From the NCBI GenBank assembly GCA_964019165.1, contig OZ025269.1, positions 9,646,191 to 9,710,190 of the forward strand: 64,000 nucleotides of DNA. The letters are read 5' to 3'. This DNA comes from Mastigias papua (lineage: Eukaryota; Cnidaria; Scyphozoa; Rhizostomeae; Mastigiidae). The position numbers were made by a program, and so were the translations under genes. Position 1 is the stretch's first letter, and the number at the start of each line of letters is the position of its first letter. Of this stretch, positions 22,261 to 35,112 are shown one piece after another. Under the pieces are notes generated by a model, which worked only from the letters and a program-made list of their open reading frames with translations, was not told the origin of the DNA and searched no databases.

Positions 22261-24414
22261 AAATTTTGAAAGTGGCGTTAGTTTCCTAGAGATTTACCCT
22301 TGATCTACAAGGAAATTTGAAAGGATTTTGGAATTTAGCTGCATTTGGTGGTACTCTTGGATCCCAAAAAATGGTGCCATTTTTTTGCAGACTTTCCCTC
22401 CTAAATCTTCCAAAGGACACGGTACAAAAACGAAGCAAACCTGAATCGACACCTTTATAGATGCACATTATATTTAGCCAAAAAAATTGGGGTTCCTACG
22501 AGCAGTTTTTTGGCAAAATCACAATGTAATTCCAAAAAAATCTGAAATGTTTTTTCATTTGTTCCTAGCTTCCTCTACGCTTGAGATATGCAGTTGCAAC
22601 TTAAATCGTGTGAAAGGCAATTATCTACTGCATCGATTGACGTATAATTTGTTCAATTTTCTTCAAATGAAAGGGATTCACGCGGGGTTTTTCAGAGCCC
22701 ACTTTTTTAGATGTCTCTGCGGCTCTTTTAGATCTTGCGTAGGAGAGGGCACTCCACTCTGTTGTTTTTGGTATGGATTATTTGACCACAAAACTGTGTA
22801 ACCACCTCTTGACTATATGGTGTCTAATTTCCTAGAACTATGGCTTGCTACATTTTGTTTGTAGGGAGGGTTTTCTGATGATCTCAGTAATATGATCCAT
22901 AATCTCAAGGACATTCGTTATTTGCCGGCCTACTGCAGTCACCGACCGCTACGGGTTTATCCAGTACCCCAGTCTCTGGGTGGTCGCCGTTTAGGGGCAA
23001 ATAAGGGGTAAATGTACTGGATATTGATCTTGTTTATATAAGTTGAGACTGTGTAAACAAAGGAAAGGAACAATTTTTTGGCATTGTTGTTGCTTGTTTG
23101 GGATAAATTAGACGTGTAAATGGGTGACTCACCTGATTTACCCACTGATCTCCGAAAAGGAATGGAAGGAGCAAACTCATTTTTCAGAAGTCCAGATCTT
23201 TGAAGCCTGCACATTGCAATCGGCACCATGTTGGTATAATCTTTTTCTATACCCAGAGAAAATGATAAGTATCAAAGAGGTATATTGATTTTGCTCCTGT
23301 GAGTTGTGCAAGGTGTAGATCAGGGCTTGAAAATGGCCGGTGGCGACGGCAATGGCGTTGCCAGGAAATATTCGATGATGAATCCTGGCAGCAATTTTTC
23401 AGTTTCGGTACCTAACTGGAAATATATAGAAAATTTTTGGCATTGATTCGCAGGAAGTTTTGAATTTTAATTGTGTTGCCGGAAGAATAGAATCTTTCAA
23501 ACCCTGGTGTGGATCAAAGGAACAAGGCGAACATTGAAGGCAATATTAATGAAGATTCATAAGGAACAAACTGCGTTTGAAGTCTTTCTAGCATGGCTCT
23601 TAATTTCTTACGAACCTTCCAAAATACCCGTTTACTTGTTCCATCAATATTCAGGGTATCCAACAATATTAGAGAGTTTACGAAACACAACGCGCCAGGT
23701 CATGAAGAGCTAGAGGAGTCTAGAACGAGCACTGTCACGTCATCCTCTCGGAGCCGAGCGCGTCAACCACACTTCTGTACCTGAGAATTTGGACATCCAC
23801 GTCATCCTAACAACGCGAGTGTTTTATTTGTAAGTATAAAGTCAAAGTATATATATATCTTTTCACCTTCGTTACTTCGGCTTTGCCTTCAAGCAAAGTT
23901 GCGCTATTTTATATATTTTGAACCTTCCTGTTTTATTGCATATGTAGGTTTATTCCATCGAGCTGCAAACAAAATGGCACAGCAAAGCATCCAGCAGACC
24001 AACCAGCAGAGTGCTACAAATTGGTTCCTTTATACTTAAAACTGAAGAACTAACAGGAGTTTTTGTTGCACAAAGATGTTTATTAACTTATCTAGGCTTT
24101 CACTTGTCCAGTTTTGAAACAGTATGAAGATTTCTATATATTTCGTAATTGAAATCAGAATGTCCCGATTATTATTTGTAATTGTCGCTAATTATGTTGG
24201 AGTAATCAGTAACAAATTTCGCATATTAACTTACTGTAGTTTCAGTCCTAGCTTATAAATGCATTCCTTATAATCTTTCAGAATTTGATATTTTCTAAGA
24301 ACACTACTTCTAATAATGAATATGGCTTAGGACGTCTGTACATATGATCATATATTCAGCCACGGTGTTGTCTTTTTCATTGTGTTGCATCTGCTATTTT
24401 GTTACTCAGGCCAA

Positions 24415-25185
24415 AAAATGATGTGGACCAGTGAACATGATGTACTATTGTGCAGGGAAATCTTGGTAGAGGAACCCTTCCATTTTAAACTTGGTACCCG
24501 GGAACGTGGCCAATGTTGTGACAAAATTGCTAGTAGCTTAAATAAATTGGGAAGCCCACGTTTCTAGGTTGATCAGAGAGCAGTTAGGGACAGATGTTTA
24601 AAGTTGGAAAGGGGTTTTAAAAGAAGGATGGCAGAAGAAGAGAGAGCAAAGCGGTATCACCCCTCCAGAGCCAACAGAGCTAGATATGGCTTTTAGAGAT
24701 ATAATTGAAAGGGAGGGGGGAAGAAACACAACATGACGTAGTAAGGGGGAGAAAGTGCAATTGAAAAGAAAGGGGGACTGCTGAGTTTGTAAGGGAGAGG
24801 TCAGTCGAGAGGTTGGCGAGGACAAGAGCAAGGGGAGAGTCAAGAATGTGGAAAGAGAATGAGAAGGAATGATGGTGACAAGGAGGTATTGGAATACTTT
24901 AGGGGGAAGAATGAAAAGGAACTAAATCTAAACAGAGAGGAAATTCAACTGAAAAAGAAAGAGTTAGAAATGAAAGAAAGGGAGAAAGAAAGAGAATTGG
25001 ATATAAAGAAACGAGAATTGGAAATGAAAGAAAAGGAATGGGAGGCAGGAGCAAAGAGAGACAAAGAGATGATAACAATGATGCAGCATCATCTACAGGA
25101 GCAGTAGGAATTGCTTAAGCAAATAAGGGAACAAAGCCAGTTAATGTTAGAAAATATGAAAAATCTTCTAGATAAGTGTATGTAG
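24415..25185 (+). pseudogene. Harbinger-associated MADF/Myb-like protein, broken
   Basis: PIF/Harbinger transposons carry a DNA-binding partner besides the transposase. Here MMWTSEHDVLLCREILVEEP and GTRERGQCCDKIASSLN form the trihelix of that partner, followed after an in-frame TAG (near 24565) by VDQRAVRDRCLKLERGFKRR. The second half is a charged coiled coil rich in KKKELEMKERE-type repeats and ends near 25185. Stops interrupt the frame, so it is not functional. The matching transposase lies convergently just downstream. Confidence 0.8.
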
Positions 25186-25639
25186 ATGGTTTTTATTATT
25201 AATTGCTGCTCAAGTTCTGTTTTGCAGTCTTATTGTATGGTTTCCATGTTTGGTACCCTGGACTAAAACTATTAATCCTGTCTGTACTATCCATTTCATA
25301 ATTCATTTGCAGTCCTCAGGATGAATTTCAAATTGTTGCATACATGCATAGAAAGACAGCTAATCAATTGACACTTCAAAATGTTTTTCAAGACTGCATG
25401 GAGACATCAAAGAGGCGCAAAATGTGCAAATTCAATTTTTCACTATAGTTCATTCCTTTTAAATGTAGAAAGAAATGTAAAGTTAGCATTCATGTGTGGA
25501 TGGTAGGTAGACAATAGCACACTTCTTGGTAAAAGTGATAGTTTTTAGAAAAACCTTTTCTGTGTTTTTTGGATGAGCATCATCTCTATTTCCTTCCCAT
25601 TTGTAATCATCTAAGGGACTGCATTATGCCAAGCCTGTC

Positions 25640-26320
25640 AAGCTGTTTCGTAGTAAGGGCACTGACAATATAAAACTTGCCCATAGAACTAGGACCAATC
25701 TTTAGGTTCTTTCTGAAATCCAAAAACTTCATAAACCCACTCAACTGCTATTCTAACTTCACTCGTGGACTTATTATAGGCCATTTCATCACGACTGAGA
25801 GCTGCTCTTCTTGTAAAAGGGTGCTGACGGTGAACTCGGTGTGGATATGCAGGGTCACCATAAATGCAGAGAGCCTGGCCATCAGGGGAAAAAGAGTGCT
25901 CCTATAACTGCCCTAGTAGTCCAGACATAGCAAGCATCCTACTATCATGCCTTCTTCCTTCAACAGGCCCAAAAAGACTTGCTATTATACCATTAGCACC
26001 CACAACAGATTGGAACACCAGAGCATGAACCCTTTTGTGGCCATTGTAAGCTTCACGCTGATTTTGGGTTGGTCTGCATATAGGCCTATCAGTGCCATCC
26101 ACAAACCCCCAGCAGTTATCCAGTGTAGCACCTTTGTTGTGGACAGCATTTGCAAGTGACTTTAGGTTCTCTATAGAAAGCTATGGCTGATTTAGGTCGT
26201 CCTAAAGATATGAGAACTTGTTATAAATGTCCTCTAAACAATGCTGAACATAATGCAAAATTGTGGCACTGACCTACCGAACCGTGCAACTAGATCTGCG
26301 TAGCCACAAGGATATGCACA
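25640..26320 (-). pseudogene. PIF/Harbinger (HARBI1-like) transposase, broken
   Basis: Minus-strand frames give WGFVDGTDRPICRPTQNQR, YNGHKRVHALVFQSVVG and FGPVEGRRHDSRMLAMSG, the typical core of the Harbinger DDE domain with its first Asp. After an in-frame TAG near 25905 the frame continues to IYGDPAYPHR (second Asp, 25842-25862) and VRIAVEWVYEVFGFQ (catalytic Glu region near 25733-25744). All three acidic positions are therefore visible, but stops upstream and inside make it a pseudogene. Confidence 0.88.
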
Positions 26321-27167
26321 GCGTTGTAAGCAAATACAAAGAGCTTCAACAGAATCTACAACCAGACCGTTGTAACAATGGTAAACATGTGGGAGATTTA
26401 GCCAACATATGTTAATAAGGCTTATCGAGGATCTTAGTGCCTGACACAGTTAACTGATTTTCACAGACATTCTAGCAGATATAAACTACTGCGCACAATC
26501 ATTCTCCTTTGTAACAAATTAGGGAGCTTCTTGGAACAGATCTATTGTTCCTTTGTTAAATGGGCATTGCTTTGGAGCTGATTGGAACCATGCCAAATGA
26601 ATTGTTGCATTTTCTCTCGAATAAGCGGGATATTAGTAGCTACTTATGGCCTTGGAAATGCTAGGCTTAGACTCACTGTAGTATCACTACATGAAAGCAT
26701 CAGGATTTAGAGGTGATAGCATGGGACATTGGTAAGGAAGGTTGGGAAGCACTGGTTCCACATACAGAATTTGTGGTGTTATACTGTTAAGAATGATAAA
26801 TATTGAAATATGTGCATATACTAGATTTAGCCTTTATTGGAGGAGACACTTGTCGTGAGTTAAGTAACCTCTATTGTGTGCATGCTGAAGGTGGTTCTCT
26901 TTTAGTGTTTTGTATGTGTTTTTTATGCAACTTTTCACAGGGGAATAGGAACTGTTTGAAGGATACTTTAGTATTTAATAAGCTCCGTTTACCGTTGTGT
27001 AAAATGGATAATGGCTTTTTTGATGCATGTGAATTGGTTAGCGCCATAAGCTTGCCTTGTAGAAATATATATGTCGTAATTGTTTTACTCCCGCTTTCTT
27101 GGATAAGCAGTCTTATGTACTTGGCGATATCGGCACTTTTGGGACAAACTGTCATTCTCTGATTCTC

Positions 27168-27555
27168 CTTTCACACTGTTCCATTTTTGTACAAAAGCAG
27201 AGGGAAAACATCCGTTTTTATGAAACAGCTCACACTACTCAGCACAGGAACACACAAAAAGTGGGGTTTTCGGAAACGCTGTTCAAAGTGGATATTTACA
27301 AATACGGAGGTTTTTGAAAACACTCTGGATCAGTGTGAGCGCGCAACAACAGATAAAAACAAAAGTTCTGCAACAACAGCAACACAGAATACTTACTCCC
27401 TAGCACCATCTCAGTGTGACTTCAGAAAAACGCAGCAGTGTGAACGGATTAAAGCCACAAACAAGGATATTTTCCTCCGTTTTGTGAGCAATGTGAATGC
27501 ATTAAAACGAATATTTTTATATCCATTTTTGTACAAAAACGGAGGAGTGTGAAAG
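27168..27555. mobile_element. Short inverted-repeat element with CTTTCACACTG ends
   Basis: The left end CTTTCACACTGTTCCATTTT is mirrored by the right end, whose complement reads CTTTCACACTCCTCCGTTTT, each followed by TGTACAAAA. The 388-bp body has no coding capacity that I recognise. I could not find a target duplication, so the outer limits are approximate. Confidence 0.6.
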
Positions 27556-27846
27556 CGTGACTGATATCTACAAAAACAGATAAGTTTGAAAACGGAGCAT
27601 TGCGAACGGGACATGACATTTTATCATCACATGTGGGTTACGTGTATTTTATTTCTGTCTTGCTCAATATGTTTTGTAGGTTTCTTGTCACGCATAGCTG
27701 AAGCGCCCTTTGTATATTTATTTGGTCCCATAGATTTAAACCTGACTGTTCTTTCTAATTGGCCTAATGCGTTGTCCTGCATCTATGTAAAATAAACGTC
27801 ATTTAACTATTTTTGGCACTGTTTTTACATGTATCTCATCTTTTAG

Positions 27847-28710
27847 CTCGTATTTGTCTCGGTATCCCATCCAAGAAAAGACCGTTCTTCCAGCATCAGT
27901 CAAGTTCCCGCTTCTCTCCAACGTTCACCAGACATGATTGCCTCTCCAATGGTTCAACTGTTGCACACCGACAACTTTTCTTTATTTTTCCGATTGTTAG
28001 ATTTATTGCACAAGGGAATTAACAGTCCTCCTTCGGAGTTAGAGAGCCCTATTGAACAAGCAGGACAATCCACCCATGGAGAATATGCGCAGCGAAGAGA
28101 TGTTGCGGGTAGCACAGCATCAACTTCAGCAATAGATGACCTAGTTCATAGTGTATGGGAGCTATTAATGATTCTGCCAACAAACCTGGAATTAAAACGA
28201 AGACTAGAATCTTTTGAGAGCAGTGAAGATACGCCTCAGTGGTGCAAAGTCATAAACACAGAAAGCATGTTTAAGCTTCTATATGTCCTGCATATCATTG
28301 ACTCGTTAGGAACCTATGATTATGAGATCCTTCAGTGCGATTCTTTAGAAGAAGTTAGCTCTGATTCTGAGGATTCATCGTCAGAAAATGAGCGTGCAGT
28401 TGCAGGTCCATGTGAGCCACTCAGCTGGGTGAGGAGATTTATAAAATTTGGAGGGTTGAAGCACCTTTATGATCGCTTGATGTCTGATTCGTTAGCTGTT
28501 GATAGGTCTTCTGATGATTGGAAGTTGGATTGCGTTGGATATTTACTTAAATTGTTAACTAGATTTGGCTGTGTAGCGTTATCAAGGGAAGAAAAGGATG
28601 ACGATGGAAAGCGAAGGCGAGGAGACTCCAAGCAGAAGAGACATGTTTTTAGAGCAAGGTATAAGAGCATCGATGGAGATAATTTTGTTGTTATTCGGAG
28701 TTTCAATCAG
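27847..28710 (+). CDS. USP34: USP34 exon 14: end of the ubiquitin-like domain and second scaffold
   Basis: 288 codons, phase 0 both ends; the largest exon here. It opens with LVFVSV, the last strand of the ubiquitin-like fold, passes a Ser/Pro-rich linker, then VHSVWELLMILPTNLELKRR, ESMFKLLYVLHIIDSLG, an acidic loop SSDSEDSSSENE and DWKLDCVGYLLKLLTRFG. Vertebrate USP34 has RRVWELLMLLPTCPNM, AHKLLYALEIIEALG, SDDSSEDQ and VWQLDCLACLLKLICQF in the same order. Near the end is a basic insert (DGKRRRGDSKQKRH). Confidence 0.96.
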
Positions 28711-29168
28711 GTTTGTATTTCTTTAGACACTTGATATGAGTAACTATATGCATAGACTTTATTTTTTGTTGTTGCATATTTTTGTTATTCCATTTGTATG
28801 ACTGCTCAGGTTACAATTGGTAATAGATTATCACTGTTTTCTTAGATGGTAGTCTTTCCAATTTTATTTCCAGGGTTTTGAAAGATGAGTAAAGTAAAAG
28901 TAGGGGATTGTACTTAGAGGAACATATATGAAGTAGCTACACTTAGGTACATGGTTTCATACGAGTAGGACACAGTACTGTCAACGTGCACCTTAGTGTG
29001 ATCAAGCAACTTTGAGTTTAAATTGTCACAGCATCGTACGTTTTAAGACGCATCAGATTTTGTTACCTAATTCCAAGCTCCAGTTCGATAAAGATAGATT
29101 CTATGTAGCTATGAAGTTTGGTTCGCTTTTTCAAATATGAATTTGTCTATTCCTAGTGCTTACTTCAG

Positions 29169-29274
29169 TTGATCAAAGAAGATGAGCTTTTAGAGAAATT
29201 AATTGCATTGCTATGCGAAGTTTCAGAAAATAGAAATCATTATGTATCTGGCACGCAAGATGTTCACGCTGCAG
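29169..29274 (+). CDS. USP34: USP34 exon 15: scaffold
   Basis: Acceptor ACTTCAG, donor GTTTGT, phase 1 out. LIKEDELLEKLIALLCEV follows the preceding FNQ as in vertebrates (VLVQGTSLIQRLMSVAY). The end is not conserved; splice phase to exon 16 supports it. Confidence 0.85.
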
Positions 29275-30669
29275 GTTTGTAAACAGTTGATAACCTCTTT
29301 GGATCCCTTAGCATTTATGGATGGCATCTTAGTATAAAGCCCAAACATACTCTGATCCACTTTCCTCTTGAACAAAGAATGTGTATTGCTCGCTATGTGA
29401 TTTTAGGGCTTCGTTTAGTGTTTTAGTATTTTTGGTGAAAGTCTGACTAATAAGAAATGAATAAAAGCTAATAGACTGCACTTTAATTTTGTTGAAACTT
29501 AATATAATTTTCATTTATTAAACTATAGCTGTAAACTATATGCCGGTGGCTTACAGTTGGCTACTTGTGTTATAAATAGAAGCTATCTACTGTGTAGCCA
29601 ATAGTACTTTTTTAAAGCGTATTGTTTTTAAGTACTCTTGAGTACCGAGTAATCTTTGTATATATATATATATACATATAAATGTATCAGAAATAAACTT
29701 GTGATGACGAAAAACGACAATTGACTTCAATTTGTAGAACATGCGATAGATGTCACTGAAGCGTGTAGGGTGTGTGGAGACAGATACAGCCTCATTGTAT
29801 TTGAATGCAAACAATTAGCTCAAAAAGAACATGAAATTAGTAAACATGATAATATTGCTGCCATAGTACATTGCTCATATTTCTAAGAAACATCGATTTC
29901 AATTTTCTGATGGAAGTTATGAACACATCGTTGATACTGAGAAAAGGCCCTTGGAGAGAGAATGAAACTGTTAAGATTTTATGGGATTGTCCAATCCAAT
30001 CCGATAAGAAGTTGGAAAATAATTGGCCAGATATCACAATGATTTACATCTAAAAAAGTACTGTATATTGGATTATTGCTGTCGCTTGTCCATTTCACAC
30101 CGTAATAGACAATAAAGAACAAGAGAATGCAAAACCATATGTAACATATGTATTTCACGGTGCGGGTGCACGTTTGCATACCTGGAGGCGACCTTGTGCC
30201 TAAGTCTCAAGCCTGATGTAGACTTGAAACTCAAAACACAAGACTGTTTAATCTTTTCACTTTTCACGCTACTCAAAGACTATCTCTAGATCATTACGCA
30301 CAGAGTACATAATAATCACACAGTACGTAACAAATGACATACATTGACAGATACATTGACAGATGGTATACGTTGCCTTGGAAGTGTGTTTTTCTTGCTA
30401 CAAACTACATAACACAATAGCAAGCAAGTGAATTACGTGCCATCCATAGTGGGAAAGGACTTGTTGTCAGCGAGTCTCCACTATGCGTGACACTTAAATC
30501 TCAATATAAGCTATTCTAATGATAGTGTTAAGAGAGAGACAGCTCAGGAGCAAACATTATATCACCGATTAAAAATTCACATGTCTACACACCCCAGAGG
30601 CTATTCCTCCAAGCCATCTCTCCATTACACCTATGCTCCAAAAGAAACGAACAGCACCTACAATAACCC

Positions 30670-30952
<283 letters not shown>

Positions 30953-31053
30953 ACTACTCATATGAACATGTACATGACACAAAGTTCATGTTTGCAGGGG
31001 CCATTAATTGTTGTTGTCTAATGAAGCAGAACCTCAGGATGATTTTATGTAAT

Positions 31054-31263
31054 TTAAAGTGGCTTCAAGAATCTGTCTGTTTGCAATGTATGGAAGTTCA
31101 GAATTTCCATATGACATCTGTGAACAAACAAATTCTTCATCAAGTTTGGAATATTCAGAATTTCTGAGAGACGACCAAGAAGATGTCTGCGTAAATGGTG
31201 AAACAAGGGGCAATGCAGGAGGAATTGCTTATTATCCTCGTACGCTGCACCGCAGTTGCACAA
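31054..31263 (-). pseudogene. Antisense LINE 3'-end fragment with CCHC knuckle
   Basis: On the minus strand, LCNCGAAYEDNKQFLLHCPL is the Cys-x-Cys...His-Cys knuckle found after the reverse transcriptase in several LINE clades, followed by RRHLLGRLSEIL. Upstream minus-strand sequence (to about 31400) is too worn to read. It lies in intron 15 beside the (CA)n tract. Confidence 0.6.
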
Positions 31264-31895
31264 TGACTCACAATATTATATCTATGCCTAAACCTATGCT
31301 CGTTTATGTACTAAACTTCAAATGCAATTTGGCTAAGATTTTAACGCCCTCAATACCATATATGTCATATATTGAGTTTTCAGTTGGACGGATTTTTGAA
31401 GGGAGTATTTACAGAGGAAAGCGTCAATCACTAGAAGCACTTTTCATGAGGACACTTTATAATGAGTGCTGTAATTTCAGTTGCGCATTTAATCCCAACA
31501 GGCCACTTTGTCATGTAGATGCATATTAGCTCTTCACTGTAGGTTGATAAACAATTAGTACGGCATGTATATTATTATCCACTCAAGGTGTCATCTGTGT
31601 AATGATTACTGACAAAATAGAAATACTTACTGAGATCCCTCGTTAAAGCTTTGAAGTTTATTTTGTTTCCTTTTTACGTAATGACAAATGGAGAAAGCTT
31701 TATGATTTTCAAGCGAGATACATTCCTTTCCTTGGTGTTAAGTATCGATTCCTTGTTTCATTGTTGATGTCCTTGCTTTAGTTTTATTGCTGTATGCTTT
31801 CGAAGAAACTTTCAATTATGCTGTGCTTTTACTGTTTTGTTTTATTGCCTTCATCTTTTTGCCATTTCCTATAGCCATAGTTTCCTTTTTTTCAG

Positions 31896-32020
31896 TTGTT
31901 TATCATTGCCTCTCATTTCTTGTTTGCTGGACATATATGGACAAAAGAGTTAAATCTTCTCTGGTTCATGATCCAAACTTTGAGCTTCTTCTTAGAAGAT
32001 TGGTTTTTGAATCATCACAG
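31896..32020 (+). CDS. USP34: USP34 exon 16: scaffold
   Basis: Enters in phase 1 after TTTTTTCAG and leaves in phase 0. CLSFLVCWTYMDKRVKSSL and NFELLLRRLVFESSQ align with the vertebrate MWLLVSWAHCCSLVKSSL and LQDWLKKLTLLIPET. The upstream pyrimidine tract is itself open, so frames starting earlier are not coding. Confidence 0.92.
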
Positions 32021-32424
32021 GTATGATTGCATTGAAGACACTTTTTGGTGTTAATTAACTCTTTCCTTTTCATTTTGCGTCTAGCTCTTTCATTTCTTCT
32101 ATACGGAGATTACCATAACCTACCGTATGGTGCTCGTGTAAATCTAAGTGAAGGTAGAAGTTGAGCTGTTAATGAAAAATAGCGAGTTTTGATTAGCATA
32201 GCTCAACATCAAAAGAGATTTCACTCCTACTTGGAGATAAAGCAGCATTTTGTTCCCAGTTCGCCTAAGGATCTTTTTTCAGCGATATCATATTGTATTG
32301 ATTCGTTTGAGACTACGTACAATGCCTGCGAACAGTAGCTGGAGCACCCACACAACTGTTTTAATTTCAGACTGCTGCCGCTTTTCCATGACAGCAATTA
32401 GAATGTAGAGCCATCCCCCTTTAA

Positions 32425-33976
32425 AGGAGACTGGCAGAGAAATTTTAATTTTTGATGTATGGTTGGTACTTTTCGCTCTGAATACCTTCGTAATGTTCCT
32501 TTTTGCATTTCTAAGCTTGTTTTGGAGTAATAAACGGATTTCCTCTGCGGGACAATTATCGTTTTCTGTCGTTTCCGAGAATTATTCTCACCTTGTGACG
32601 TCATATGTGATCACTGGTTTCTCGCTCGCCAATAGTGACCTATATGAAGCAGCCCAAAATTGTCAAGTTTCTTAGCAAAATGGTCCACTGCAACGCGTAC
32701 AACTATTTGCAGGATAGCAGAAAGCGGCCTGGTACGGTACAGGCCTCTATTTGCACCAGACTAGAATGAGACGGACTTTTTCAACTTTCCCGAAGACCCT
32801 TGGAATCGTCAATTGGGAGACTATTAAGAATTCGGACAGTTGAAATTGCATATTAACTGTATATCATTTGAAAGCACATCTCATATACGTCTCGAATATG
32901 CAATAAAATTCTTTCTATTATGCACATGAGAGAAGTTAAAACAAAAAAATACCCGACCCTTCCGTCAGGATGGCACACACGCCGTCGAACGGAGGGTATG
33001 CATACATGTCTACATGAATTATTTTCAAATGGGACAAAGGGTTGCAGAGGGAATAGGTTAGGGTTAATCCTAGATTTTGTGATAGGAAAGCTATGATTAT
33101 CCAAAGGAAGTACTGTAGTATAGCGAAGAACCGTCCTAAAGCCCGCTTTCCCACTTCCTTTTGTAACGCTCCAGATTTGTAGGAGAGGAATTCTCCTTGT
33201 TCAATAACTTGACAAATGGCGGTGTCGACTACAGCTGTATTGAGACATACTGTTTTAACTTCGTCGTCATTCTTTATACCAATCATGCCTTGATCATCAG
33301 TTTTGGTCCTCATTTTTAAATCTCTCATCAGCACAGGCCTTAGGCCTTCTCGGCCTCATGACATTGAGGAACAATAGTTACATTGGCACCTGAGGACGTA
33401 AGTAAACTTCAAAGCTTACGGGCCTACTATAAATAAAGAGCCTAGGCAGGAAGACATGACGATATTAAACACCTTTGAAAATTTTATTTTGCAGCTTATT
33501 TTGCTAGTATATGTGCATTGACTTACCAAAGTGTGTTTCCGAATCTCTCTGTGTTCGTATCTTCTATCTCCCCCTCTGGCTTGAGGATAATGACCCGTTT
33601 GCATTACCATATCCCTGCGATTCTGGGATTGGTACGAACGTGAACGATTCAATTGTAAAATGTTGCATCGATGTACTTTCGTATATGTCGACAATTCTAG
33701 CGATTTAAGATTGCATGATCGCGCATTTACGGCCTATATTATACTTAGAAACTTGGAAGACAACTGATCACATTTGACGTCATAACGGCTGCGCGAAGTA
33801 CCGCGAGAGAAAACGCAGTAAAAACCGTCCTTTTTTAGAAAAGGGCGTTTCCCCTAACTTTATCAGCCCCTAGCGTCTAAACCAAAGGAGATACAGGGAA
33901 ATTTCTTTCAGATCCTGAATCTACGTATTGATTTTCATGAAATAGGTACTATTGTCAAAAACTCCGCCATTTTCCT
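32425..33976. mobile_element. TTAA-flanked foldback element, older copy
   Basis: TTAA occurs immediately outside both ends (32421-32424 and 33977-33980). The ends are inverted copies: AGGAGACTGGCAGAG on the left against AGGAAAATGGCGGAG on the complement of the right. The inner ends of the roughly 215-bp arms also match (TGACGTCATATGTGATCA against TGACGTCAAATGTGATCA), while the middles have diverged. TTAA is the target of piggyBac transposases. I find no transposase in the 1.1-kb interior. Confidence 0.65.
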
Positions 33977-33980
33977 TTAA

Positions 33981-35112
33981 ACGATGTTGATGCGATAGCG
34001 AAAACCCGTACACACTCATCACTTTTGTCTTGTGGGTTGCTGATATTTCCTTCATACAACATTGTATAACAGGGGAGGGGATGCTATACCACGTCTATTA
34101 GGTACATCTTAGCAAGTGTTCCAAGACTTTTGTGAAGCATTTTTCTATTTCGTTTATCAAAGTATTATTCCTGCTATTGTATTTTGATCCTCATGTGTCA
34201 ATAAGCACCAGTGGTAACCTGTAAAGTTGTTTGAACATCGAAATATAGTTAACTAGTTGTTTGTCTGGAAGTGATTATAATAAAAATTTTAGGTTTTTCG
34301 TCAAAGTCTCGTGGTAAACTTGTTATTTATTATGCACTCACTGTTGAACTGGCCACCCCACTTGTTGTGTAGGCTGTTTTTTACACTGTACATTAAGAGA
34401 GGTCACTGTTTGTGCGGTGTATTTTCGGCAGTTACACTTATGAAGATTTTATTATTTATTGTTTGTAGAATTTCCTGACTAAGTACTTTCTGCGAAAGTC
34501 AGAAGTGCCCAATTAGTTACATTGACAGCTTATTCTTGAAATATTGCCTTGAATATCAACATTAATAGCACTAACGCCCGTACTATCATCGTGGTGTTCT
34601 TTTACACAAATATTCCCTCTTCCTTAGTTATTGTAGTTTTGAGCTGTCTCAGTGATTCAATTTGGAGTAGTGTATTTATAATAACTTGGAGTGATAACGA
34701 AATTTATTATTGATCATAAGTGGACATGTTGCATTTCGAAACTTTTGAATAGTGTGTACGATGTTATATATAACAACGCAAGTGTTGTGTTTTCAGCATC
34801 TATTCTCATGAAAGTTCAAAGTTCTTAAACTCATTGAAAGTTTTGATTTTGATGTATGATAGATTGTCGATAACATTCATTGAAGCTGAGTCCTAACATT
34901 TTGACGAGCATCAACCATCAGAATACGAAATAGAACAGATGGTCGTTTGGATTCAACACTAAAAGTTAGGCGAATGAAGAATTTTATTAGAGTGAAGTAT
35001 GCTTTGCCACTTCGATGGATCAAGTATGGAATTTTTAGTTTCGCTGTGCTTTGCGTTATTTTCTCTTTGCTTTGAAAGACATTGCATAAATTTTTTCCAA
35101 TGTTTGTTTCAG
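33981..35112. other. USP34 intron 16, 3' part; no feature seen
   Basis: AT-rich DNA ending in the acceptor TGTTTCAG; nothing recognised. Confidence 0.6.

Larger units (their letters stand above)
20250..27846. other. USP34 intron 13: 7.6-kb transposon sink
   Basis: The longest intron here. It holds a TA-flanked MITE (20329-20773), an unknown block with an internal repeat (21180-22260), a broken PIF/Harbinger pair (24415-26320) and a MITE ending in CTTTCACACTG (27168-27555). The stretches 22260-24414 and 26321-27167 gave no assignable feature. Confidence 0.85.

Noticed and set aside
31059..31529. Open frame of 156 codons on the + strand
   Set aside because: It overlaps an antisense LINE knuckle region and shows no domain; it lies in an intron.
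32853..33334. Minus-strand frames inside the older TTAA element as transposase
   Set aside because: No DDD motif, Cys-rich C-terminus or other piggyBac feature could be seen.
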